A stretch of DNA of 64,000 bases from Phragmites australis (Eukaryota; Streptophyta; Magnoliopsida; Poales; Poaceae): positions 15,355,501 through 15,419,500 of the forward strand of contig NC_084932.1 in NCBI RefSeq assembly GCF_958298935.1. The letters are read 5' to 3'. Shown here piece after piece: positions 1 to 9,574 of this stretch; position 1 is the first letter of the stretch; each line of letters starts with the position of its first letter. Both the position numbers and the translations under genes were made by a program. The notes beneath the pieces were generated by a model. It made no database searches, was not told where the DNA came from, and saw nothing but the letters and a program-made list of their open reading frames with translations.

Positions 1-500
1 CATCACACCTCCAAAATTAGTGAAATTATTTTTATTAGTTTACTTATATTATACTTTATGTAGAAAAAATAATGGTAGACATGCAAAAGTTAATTACAGT
101 ATTGTTTCTTAACATATTTACTTTATGTTTGTGAATTTGTAAAAAATATAGAGAAATAATAAAACTTTAAATGAAGTGAAACCAATTTTGAAGGTCCTCT
201 TCAGATACTCTCTATAAAATATTATGTGTTTATATGTTAATCTCTTCCTTAATATAAATTAATAAATTAGCTGCATGGTTGAACTTTTTTCTTGTTTTTC
301 TAAACTTACTCGTATAAAATATGATGCAAATGATATTATTTTTGAAATTTTTTTCACAAAAAATCTTAAAATTGTCTCTAATTTTTTTAAAAAAATTTCT
401 GATTTTTTAATTGTTTTTTAATTTTCAAATTCAAAAACCGAACAGTTTTTATTATTGATGCGAAATGGTAACTCATAGTAAGTTCAGTTACCTGCTAACG
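1..500. other. AT-rich intergenic DNA, nothing recognised
   Basis: This stretch is strongly AT-rich with many short A and T runs. I see no open frame of useful length, no terminal repeats and no match to other parts of the window. It is listed only so the gap is accounted for. Confidence 0.6.
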
Positions 501-815
501 GTAACCATCTATAAGTTGTACTCTAAGTAGTAGTAGGAAGAGTAGATGTCAACATGTGCAATCGCAGTAACCATGTATAAGTTAGGCTCCGTTTGTTTTT
601 CTTATATTATAGATTTTGAATTGTAGATTACAGAAATTTATCTTGAATGGATTATGGATTATACATAATCTAGATATATATTTATAAAATTTATTTTCAA
701 AATCTAACTGTTTATTTACAAAATGTACGATACAAAATCAGAAATCTCTGATCCAGACATAAACAATAAGGGCTTAAACTAAGGAGCAGTAGGAAGAGTA
801 GATGTCAACATGTGC
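501..815. repeat. Tandem duplication of about 66 bp, second copy split by a MITE
   Basis: Copy 1 runs 501-566. Copy 2 is 567-584 plus 774-815, interrupted by the MITE at 585-773. The copies share GTAACCAT.TATAAGTT near their starts and an identical 28-bp segment at 532-559 and 788-815. Removing the MITE and one TTA aligns copy 2 with copy 1, so copy 1 serves as a local empty site. Confidence 0.75.
585..773. mobile_element. Tourist-like (PIF/Harbinger) MITE, 189 bp
   Basis: The element begins GGCTCCGTTTGTTT and ends AAACAATAAGGGC, which are imperfect terminal inverted repeats. It is flanked by TTA at 582-584 and 774-776. A 3-bp TTA target duplication and a GGC...GTTTGTTT end are usual for Tourist MITEs of grasses. 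The interior is AT-rich and non-coding. The neighbouring copy of the duplicated host unit lacks the insert, which supports the boundaries independently. Confidence 0.75.
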
Positions 816-2222
816 GTCCTGTGTGCTGAACGCGCACTGCTGGTCCAGTCATTATGTGCGAGCGACTGTTCATGGCTCATGCAGTGCTGACCGCGGCGTA
901 CGTAGGATCGATCGGACGTCTGCAGTGTTGGGTCACTCACTCGGGTGATCTCTGTCCTTTGCTCTGCGCGGATGTTTCGGATCGTCTTCGTGGAGCACGA
1001 GTGGAAAGTAAACGATAATGTCAGGCTCGATCTTGCTAGTAGACCCGGTCCTAGACGGCATTGGGCTGGGGGGGAATAAAATCGGACTGGATTCGGGCTA
1101 CCCTTTCGATCCAGACCGTTTTCTGCTCAGCTATAAAGACAGCTCCAATAATTAGAACTAGGTGTTAGCTCTAATTATTAGAGTAGTGAATTCCACTTTA
1201 ATATTTCTCTCTTCTATGAGATATAAAAAATTACAAATCAAGAGATATGTATAATTTTTAAGAAATATATCGTACCATGGCAAAGTAGAAGCTTTTGATT
1301 TAGCACAAATTCGTAGGAGAATCATAGGTTCGTCACACAATGACACGGGCAGGAAACTAGAAAAGGAAAACATCGGTGCTGCTACACTGTTTGACGGTGA
1401 CATCCACTCATAGAACGATGCTTCTCTTCACTCCCTTTCCCTGCATAAAGCGTCAAAACGAGACGTTCAATCGTCGTCCTTTCGACCGCTAGACGCTAGT
1501 TAGTAACCGAAAGTCCCAAACCGCTAGTAAATGAAACGATGGGCACTGCTGGACGAATGGTGCCATCCATCCTCGCTGCTGCCGCTATAGTATCTGAATT
1601 CCAAACGAAACACAGGCTGCAGCGACATGCGATGCGTGTGAACTGAGAGTGCAGGGGAAATGTTGGTGTGTGATGCGGGTGAACTGAGAGTGGAGGGGAT
1701 GTTGATGTACATATTATTGCTAGAATGTATAAATACTTATTATTTTGACTAAGGTTCGATTAAATTTTTAAAATTTTAATTATCAATAGCCTGTAGAATA
1801 TTTAGTATAGAAATGTAAAAATTATATATAGATTTATTTTAAAACATACTTTCATAATATTATATGTTTATTATATATTATAACTATATTTTAATAAAAG
1901 TAATATTTAAAGTTACACATTAAAAATGGTAAAAAATAAAAAAACCATATGCATTTAGAAGTAGTAAGCAGTAGCTCGAGAAGACGATCGATGTGCCAAG
2001 GCAAGAGAGCTAGGTACTTGTACAACTTACTACTGTACTGTACTTGCTTGCTAGAAGTCAGCAGGCGCAACTGTGAGTCCTGGAGTGCCGAGTGATAAGT
2101 ACGAGTGTGGCACTGTGGCACGAACGTTTGTAGTTTGTAGGAACTGCAAGGCAATCTCTGGAGTTGGATGTGGCTAACTACCCGACCATCTCAAATGCGG
2201 GAAGAAAGTCAAAAAGTCATCG
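816..2222. other. Unassigned flank, partly GC-richer
   Basis: The part at 816-1160 is GC-richer and has a TATA-like CTATAAAG at about 1131, but no convincing reading frame follows. A small hairpin-like pair of AATTATTAGAG-type arms lies at 1143-1183. The remainder is AT-rich. Short open frames here have no domain I recognise and I do not call them genes. Confidence 0.5.
1631..1711. repeat. Two-copy direct repeat, about 41 bp per unit
   Basis: The unit GATGCG(T/G)GTGAACTGAGAGTG starts at 1631 and again at 1672. The copies stay similar over about 40 bp, with a few substitutions and a one-base length difference. The function is unknown. Confidence 0.7.
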
Positions 2223-2289
2223 ATGCCTCTATCAGATACGATTAATATTATTAATAATTTTAAATTATACATAATAATTAAATCATCAG

Positions 2290-2785
2290 TGAACTTGTTC
2301 CTTACTATTTATATTTTGTTTGATGGATTACTACTAAATTTTTTTAATATTTTATTACTTAGAAACATAGAAGAAGCACTACAATCTTACACGGATGTCA
2401 CCTCTTAAAGACCAAGTCTACTCGGACTCGAGCCTGCGCTCTAGTCGTGGTTGTGGTCGAGGTCGTGGCTGTGGTCGAGTCACATGACAGTATGTTAGTA
2501 AAATGGACATAACTCTCTTATATAAAGTTCGTTTTAGGTAATATTGGATATTTTGGAAAGCTTACGATGAGACCTTTCCAATGGATATGAGCTCGACCAA
2601 ATATTCCTTATAGTTTAGTTAGAGTCGAAGGAATAAGGTGCTATATCACCGTTTTGGACCATATCGGGTCTTGTAATCGTGTCAGGGTCAAAGTCCAGGT
2701 TGTGCACACTTCTTTCCTTGGATGCACAGCCCTAAGTCGACCTCCTCACGCCCCCCTATAAATATACTTGTCTGAAGTACCTGAG
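2290..2785 (+). mobile_element. Degenerate LTR fragment related to element C (CRM-like)
   Basis: The order of landmarks follows the LTRs of element C at 24119-24560 and 30926-31370. These are the CTCGTTCCTTAGTG-like start, the CTTTATATTTTG block, the GATTACTACTAAAT block, TTACTTAGAAACA, a TTGGAAAGCTTACG...CTTTCCAA block, a GTGCTATATCACC block and a TATAAATATAC promoter-like segment near 2757-2768. The remnant of the LTR-encoded tail (…LLRNIEEALQ) is readable at 2290-2375. Identity is low and both ends are unclear, so it is much older than element C. It abuts the TNP2 relic, so one of the two was truncated at this junction. Confidence 0.6.
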
Positions 2786-5700
2786 AAGGGTGAAGTATTT
2801 TATGAGTGCTGCTTTGACGGATATGAAAGATCATGGTAAAACGACAATATATTATCCATGTCACGATTCCAAGAATGATAAGAATTTTTCGAAACCAGAA
2901 AATATCCAAGCACACTTGGTTATGCGTGGATTTAAAGAGAATTATACATATTGAAACAAACATGGTGAGGAAATCCATTACGAAGAAGAGATGGATCAGG
3001 GCCTCAATGCTAATAGTATGGATCAAGGACTTACACTTGATGATATGGATCATGATCTCAGGGACGAGGACATATTAACTTTCAATGATAATGATCTCGA
3101 GGATTTTATGGAGAATATGGACCAGATGGTGCGGGATGACGAGTATAATAGTGGTGAGTTTGCTAAATTCTAGGAATTTATGCGAGAATCCAATGCGCTC
3201 CTTTATCCTAACTATAAGGAGAAGTACACGTGGTTATTTAGGGACCTAAAACTTCTACAACTGAAGGCAACTAATGTTTGGACTGACAAAAGTTTTGAAG
3301 CATTGCTGGATCTACTAAGAGACATGTTACCGGAGGGACACTGGTGCCCGAGGGTGTCTACAACGAGAAGAAGATAAGTTATCCTTTAGGACTAGAAATA
3401 GAAAAATACATACATGTAAACAAGATTGCATCTTGTTTTGTGGAGAGTATGCAACGCTAGATCAATGTTCCGTTTGTGGAACCCATCGATATAAGCATAG
3501 AAATGACTATGGTGATGGGGATAGAGGCAAGAAAAGTAAAGGACCATCTAGTAAGGTTGTGTGGTATTTCCTATAATTCTCTGTCTGAAGCATTGATTTG
3601 CTAACAGAAAGAAGGCATAATTGGTGCATTGGCATAAGGAGGGTCGTAAGAATAACATAATGATATAACATTCAGCGGATTCCGCTCAGTGACGAACCAT
3701 TGATTCCACATTTGGTTGGTTTGCTGAAGAATTGAGAAATATTAGGTTTGCTATGAGCACAGATGTCATGAATCCATTCAGTAACATGAGTACCTCATAT
3801 AGCACCTAGCATATTGTATTGTCGATCTACAATCTTTCACCCTAGCTTTGTAACAAGCAGAAATATATTGTGTAATATTAGAACCGAAACAACTTAGCAA
3901 CGATATCGATGTGTACCTCAAGCCTTTAGTCGATGATCTTAAGAAACTCTGGTCGGAAGGCATCGAGGTTTAGGATCAGTACAATCAAGACTACTTTCCC
4001 TTGCACGCCATATTGTTCGTCATCATCAATGATCTACTAGCACTTCGTAACTTGTCAGGTTAGAGCAAACGAAAAGGTGAAGCTTGTTGCTTTGATGACA
4101 CATGCAGTTGGAGATTGAACAACTTAAAAAATAGTGTACATACGACATCGATGTTTTCTTCCTAGGAAGCACCCATATCGAAACATGGATAAGCAGTTCG
4201 ATGGCACAAAGAAGAAAGCATTACCTCTAAGACATTTCAGTGGGGAAGATGTGCACAATCAGGTTAATAATATCAATGTTGTCCTTGGCAAGCAAAACGA
4301 TTCTCTAAGGATGAAGAACAAAAATGAACGTGGAATAAGAAATCAATACTATTCAAGCTAGAGTGTTGAGAAAAATTAGATGCTCATCGCTCTATCGACA
4401 ATATGTGTGTAAAGAAGAATATTTGTGAGAGTCTGATTGGTACATTGCTCCAAATGAAGGAAAATGGAAAGGATCATGAGAACGCACGAGCTGACCTTGA
4501 AGAAATAGACTTAAGGCCGGAGCTCCATGCACATGATATGAACAAAGGAAAACACGTACCACCAGCTGCTATCACTCTCTCTAAGAAGGAGAAAAAAGAA
4601 TTATGCAAGTTCTTACATAGAGTGAAAGTTTCTGAGGTTACTCGTCCAACATCGCGAGACTTGTTTTGGTGAAAGAGCTGAAAATATTTTTGCCATGATG
4701 AAGTCTCATGATTGCCATGTGATGATGACATCACTGCTTGCGATAGCTATTAGGAACATCCTCTCAATTAAGGTACGTGAGGCTATCTTGAGCCTATGCT
4801 TTTTTTTCAATGCAATTGAGCAAAAGGTGTTAGATCCAGACTCACTGGAGGAACTAGAAAAAAGACACTTTGAGACACTATGTATCCTTGAGGTGTATTT
4901 CTCACCATCCTTTTGCGATATCATGGTATATCTCACTGCTCACCTTGTGAAGGAGATACACTACCTTAGCCCCGTGTTTTTGCATCACATATTTTCATAT
5001 GACAGATATATGGTTGTTCTCAAGTCGTACGTAAGGAATCGAGCATTTTCTAAGGGATGCATCATGCAGGGTTAGGTGACGGAGGAGACATTGAAGTGGT
5101 AAATTAATTACATTGACCCAAGTAACCTAACTGGCATGCCTAAGTCTCGCCATGAGGGGAGGCTCGCAGGTGTTGGGGTTCTAGAGAAGATGGCAACAAC
5201 TCATGGTCCCAAGGCATACGACTAAGCTTATTTCCTCGTGCTACAACAAATTAGCGAAGTGTGCCCATACGTCGATGAGCACAAGTAGATGCTACTTAAA
5301 GAGAATACAGGGAAAACCGAAGCTTGGGTTGCGAGGCAACATATGCAAGGGTTCATGACCTGGTTCCGAGATCAAATCAGAAAATCAAGTACTCCTACAA
5401 GTGCTCTGATAAAAAAATTGGTATTGAGCTCTATATACACAATTATGACATATCAAGGGTACGATATAAACGGATGCATATTTTACACGGTTATCCAAGA
5501 TGAGAATAGCATATACTAGAATAGTAGTGTCCATATAGATGCTTATGACAACGACTTGTAGAGGGGCATATAGTGTGTTCAAATAGACGAGATTTGGAAG
5601 CTGAACTATTTGGGATTCAAGTAGTCTGTTTTGGTGCTGTTGGGTATATGGGGCAAAAGGCATCACTAATGACAAATATGAATTCACTAGCATTGATCTT

Positions 5701-5940
5701 AAATATACAAGTCTGAACCCTTTGTACTCGCTAAAGATGTTTGCAAGTATTTTATGCGACTGACACAACTAAAAAGAAACAGCATATGGTTTTCGCTGGG
5801 AAAAGACGCATCGTCGGACTTGCAAACGTCGTTGATGAGGAGTTCAATCAATTAGATGAAATGCCCCCTTTTGCTACTGCAATCGTGCCACGCCTTTAGC
5901 CGACCGAGAAAACTCCATACCTGTGCTCTGACCATAATGA
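2786..5940 (+). pseudogene. TNP2-like CACTA transposase, multiply broken
   Basis: This is the catalytic transposase of CACTA elements, which in intact copies cuts and rejoins the element ends in the nucleus. About 2790-2960 gives the N-terminal transposase-associated domain (CHD..ND…HLVMRGF…NYTY). About 2991-3170 is an acidic linker. About 3180-3340 gives ALLYPNYKEKYT and KSFEALLDLLRDMLPEG. About 3430-3520 gives a Cys-rich part (QCSVCGTHRY). About 3690-3800 gives STFGWFAEEL and a TDVMNPFSNMST segment, the site of a catalytic Asp in this family. About 4134-4672 holds QVNNINVVLG and KNICESLIGTLL, and 4695-5075 and 5289-5519 hold the C-terminal part. Stops (for example 2952-2954 and 3171-3173) and several frameshifts (about 3350, 3410, 3590, 4670) destroy it. 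Family assignment is firm; activity is excluded. Confidence 0.88.
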
Positions 5941-5984
5941 AGGGATCCATGTCATGAAATCACGAAAACGATGAATTTAAATTT

Positions 5985-6185
5985 TAGTGACAAATTTGTA
6001 ATATTAATATCAAATTTGAATTTGTATATATTAAATTTGTAATATTAATTTCAAATTTGGAATATTAATTTCAAATTTTAATTTTAAGTTTGAAGTTATT
6101 TGATAGTAATATCAATTTGTAATTTTAATGTCAAATTTGCATTTATGTATATTAAATTTGTAATATTAATGTTAAATCTGTCAAA
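5985..6185. repeat. AT-rich degenerate direct repeats downstream of TNP2
   Basis: The motif TTTGTAATATTAAT.TCAAATTTG recurs at least four times in imperfect, partly inverted form. It fills the space between the transposase relic and the GTGACGGG repeat cluster. It looks like non-coding interior of the CACTA element. Confidence 0.6.
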
Positions 6186-6360
6186 GTGATAGGTGACGGT
6201 TGATCATGTTAACTCGTCACCTATGACTTTCTTTACCGATCGTTGACCGGTCATAGGTGACGGGTGATACTATTCACCTGTCACCTATGACTTGTTATAA
6301 GTGACGAGTAGTTATAATAGGTGACGGGTGATAGTATTCACTCATCACCCAAGACCTTAT
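6186..6360. repeat. Internal cluster of CACTA subterminal-type repeats
   Basis: Units such as ATAGGTGACGGGTGATA and its complement CACCTGTCACCTATGAC alternate, giving several head-to-head palindromic pairs. The same family of units fills the right end at 12540-12840. In En/Spm-type elements such repeats near the ends bind the accessory transposition protein. Here they lie just upstream of a TATA box and the second gene. They could be the left end of a second element, a promoter-proximal array, or a rearranged terminus. Confidence 0.7.
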
Positions 6361-6362
6361 AG

Positions 6363-6370
6363 TATATATT
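6363..6370 (+). promoter_or_regulatory. Putative TATA box of the CACTA second gene
   Basis: TATATATT lies directly after the repeat cluster and about 60-90 bp before a GC-rich region that reads like a 5' exon. The placement matches promoters lying just inside CACTA subterminal repeats. No transcription start evidence is available. Confidence 0.4.
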
Positions 6371-6429
6371 GGCTAAGGTCTCGCCTTTCTCCATGTCATT
6401 TTTCCTAAGTCCTAAGTCCTATCCCTAAC

Positions 6430-7760
6430 TTGTCACCAAGCCGCCTCTGAGCCTAGGGGCCCACTGCCGTTACCGCCGTCTCATTTGACCAGGAGCCCAC
6501 CGCACGTGCTGCCGCCGTCCTAGAGGTGGAAGAGGAGGCCGCCCATGCCACCGTCACCCCCACCAATGAGGAGGAGGAGGAGGCCGGTGCCGTCACCTTC
6601 CCCCACGCACCGCCATCCACCTCACCGCCACCGTCCTAGAGGAGTCCAGTCCAAGTTAGTTTGCTCTTTCCCTTGGCTAGGATGAAATGGACAATTATGT
6701 CTAGATTTTGATTTGGTGCGGGCCTTGTGGGTTATATGGTGTAACGTGTAATCTCTGGCGTTCTTGGATGAATTTTGGGTTTTTTGTGTCTTAGTGCTAA
6801 TTCATGCCCTTCTAGTTGCTTAGATCTGATCAAGAAGTGAAGCTAGTAGAGTTAGCACATTTGTGATGAGCACAATGAGTTGTTCATTTAGTAATTTGTT
6901 ATAATTTGGTTCAGGAAAAAATAAGTAAATCAAGAAATAAAACTTATACATTGGGTTTGGAAGAGTTAGTTTCTTTTGATGTATTGTTTGTTTATGATTA
7001 TAGATAGTGAAATTCTATTTCATCAGCATGTGTAAGTTGAGTTGGTGGAGTCAGGAATGCATAGAGAAAATAGTTTAGTGTCATGCTTGGCATTAACCTT
7101 TTGCTTGATTGACACCCACCTACACCTGATCCACACCCTCCATTTAATGTATGTGCTTGTATTTACAGTAATGTTGTTTATTAGGCAATATTGACCATGC
7201 TAGAATGGATTTTGTTAAGGGGTATATGAAATTTCATAAGAAATGGTATTGGTTTCTGAAATGAAATCAGACCATCCAGCTGTTAGTGAAGGAAGAAAGA
7301 AAGAACATTCTAGTTCTCGATACATTCAGTCACATAGTACAAGCATTTTCTTTAACTACTTACCTCTAGGATGTTTTTTCCTTTATCCTACACCATTTTG
7401 TTCAAACTACGAGCGGTTCTATTCTAATTTTAGAGTCCAACCATTTTATCAGATGTAAATGATTGTTACCAATGTAAAAAGAGAGACTTCCCAATTCTCG
7501 TGGGGAGTTGGATCTACTATGAGAGCCTTGGTTAAACCTATTGTGTATCTATATCTTTATTTTGTACATTCTATGTGTTACACCTGATATTTGAATGTTA
7601 TATCTGTTGTTGTAGTCTAAATATTCAACAAATAGATAATACTGCATTTTTGATGTCCAATACCATGTCCATGTATTGTTGACAATTGAATTGCATGTCA
7701 ACTTGATACTTGAAAGAGCCAACTCAAGTCACACCCTCCATTTAAAGTATGTTCTATATG
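6430..7760 (+). pseudogene. 5' exon-like part and first intron of the CACTA second gene
   Basis: The part at 6430-6655 is GC-rich and reads as an Ala/Glu/Pro-rich peptide with a run of Glu codons near 6567-6583, which is common for low-complexity N-termini of CACTA accessory genes. From about 6660 the base composition turns T-rich with no open frame, as in a long 5' intron, up to the solo LTR at 7761. I cannot fix the splice sites. An in-frame TAG follows the exon-like part near 6640. Confidence 0.35.
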
Positions 7761-9168
7761 TGTCGGAGGGTGAACTCCTCGAGCGGGGATCTGGAGGGAC
7801 CCCCTTTGAGATTCGGCCGGGGGCATGATTCTGAATCCATTTTGCGGGTGAAATAAATGGGCGTAATTGCGATGCAGGTGGAATGGAAGGATCAGGTGCA
7901 GGAAGTAGTAAATGCTCAGGAGGTTTTTAGACAGGTTTGGGCTGCATTGAGCGTAACACCCTACTCCTGTGTGTATGCTATAAATGCTCTGAGAATGTCT
8001 CTCTGAGTGTTTGCTGGGTTACAACAATATTTATCTAGTCTAGAGCTTCGGGCTCCTTGTTCTTCAGCTGGTCTAAGCTTCTGTGCTTGTCGCCGGTTGC
8101 TGGAGATTCAATTTGGTCCGAACTCTTTTTTCCCTCTCCGGGGAGCCCGCCCGCCTTTATAGTCGCTGGGGCGGTAGCGTGCCGGAAAGGGATGGCGCGA
8201 GTTCCAAAGCGCCATAAATGGAAAGCAACCATCATGGGCTGCTGCGCGAGGTCATGGGGAGGGTTGAAAATGTGCCCCGCCTGGCCTTGTAAGTCATCAT
8301 GCCTTTTTTTCAACGGGCACCGTGGGGAGGGCCCACCTGGCAGCCACCGAGCAGCCCGGCGTGCCCGCCCGGTCAGAGCAGGCCTGACACAGCAGGGCGG
8401 TAGGCGGGGCGCCTTGGGCTTCGTGATGTTATCCCGAGGCGCGCCGGATGTCCCGCGATGGGACCCGTGCATTAAATGTCCCCACGCCTCCCTGCCATGC
8501 CGTGGCAGTTGGAGGTGACAGGCCACGTGCCCTCTTAAATGCAGTATTGGGCCTCTCACCATCTGACACCTCACCGCTGGGCCTCTGTGGGGGCCACCGG
8601 CGAAAGACTTCTCAAGCCCTCGGGGAACCGAGTGCTCGGGGGCTACTGTTCGCCACCTCGAGCACTCTCTCCCGGATATACCCTTTCTTGGTCCTCGGGG
8701 AACCGAGTGCTCAGAGGCCACTGTTCATGGCCCCGAGCACTCTCTCCCGGAATTGGCTACTCAGGTCCTCGGGGAACCGAGTGCTCGGGGGCCACTGTTC
8801 ACAGCCCCGAGCACTCTCTCCCGGAACTGACTTTCCTTGGGTCCTTGGGGGACTCGGGTGCTTGAGGGCCACTGTTCGCAGCCCCGAGCACCCTCTTCTC
8901 GGTACTTGGCTTTTTTGGTCGTCGGGGGACTTGAGTGCTCGGGGGCCACTGTTCGCAGCCCCGAGCACTCTCTTCCTGGCACTTGGTCTTCTCGGGTCAT
9001 CGGGGAACTCGGGTACTCGGGGACCACTGTTTATGGCCCCCGAGCACCCTCTCCCGGGACTTAGTCTTTTCGCACCTTGGGGAGATAATCCCCGCGGGAG
9101 GGCGCCACGTGGCAACCTGCTGATCTAGCCTCAGAACTCGGGGACCCCTGGTTCCTGTGTCACCGACA
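7761..9168 (+). mobile_element. Solo LTR, 1408 bp, with 5-bp target duplication
   Basis: It starts TGTCGGAGGGTGAAC and ends GTGTCACCGACA, so the ends form TGTCGG/CCGACA inverted repeats. ATATG flanks it at 7756-7760 and 9169-9173. There is no gag-pol, primer site or second LTR, so it is a solo LTR left by recombination between two LTRs. The 3' half carries a 75-bp tandem array. GC-rich frames on both strands (8035-9128) are by-products of this composition and are not genes. A related truncated LTR lies at 61424-61830. Confidence 0.9.
8621..9078. repeat. Six-copy tandem array (74-78 bp units), each unit a hairpin
   Basis: Units start at 8621, 8696, 8770, 8846, 8923 and 9001, with a partial seventh after 9078. 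Each unit carries GAGTGCTCGGGG, a spacer of about 14 bp containing CACTGTT, and CCCCGAGCACTC. In unit 3 (8779-8790 and 8805-8816) the 12-bp arms are perfectly complementary. In other units they differ by a few bases. The array lies inside the solo LTR. Confidence 0.9.
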
Positions 9169-9574
9169 ATATGGTTCCCTGTATTGGATCTACATGAAAT
9201 ATACTTTGAACATGCCTGAGAAGTTACGTTGAATGCTTCTTCTTGAAAGAGCCAACTCAAGTCCCAATTATACAAATTTAGGACATTATGGACATTATGT
9301 ATTTGTACCTTATTGACTAACAATGGGATAGGACTACAGATAACTTTCAATTACTTGGACGGTTTTGTACTTGTACCAATGATTAACTCCTAATTTGTTA
9401 GTGATTATGCCTTCTTGTTTTATTTTGTGTTTGATAGTTATGGACAATCTAGACATGCACCACCTTAATTTTCGTTGCTGCATCCATTGCCACTCTTCTG
9501 ACTTATAAATATATTACACTTGATCATAAGAAAATACTTAGAATCTACCATATTCTTAACCTTGATTCCTTTTT

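Noticed and set aside
2377..2383. CACTACA as the missing left end of the CACTA element
   Set aside because: It lies within the LTR relic, similarity to the LTR continues after it, the following bases do not match the right terminus, and the 3-bp flanks differ.
8621..9078. CRISPR-like array
   Set aside because: Units are contiguous tandem repeats with no unique spacers, inside a plant LTR.
8035..9128. Long overlapping open frames on both strands as genes
   Set aside because: They fall inside the solo LTR and its GC-rich tandem array; frames open on both strands at once reflect composition.
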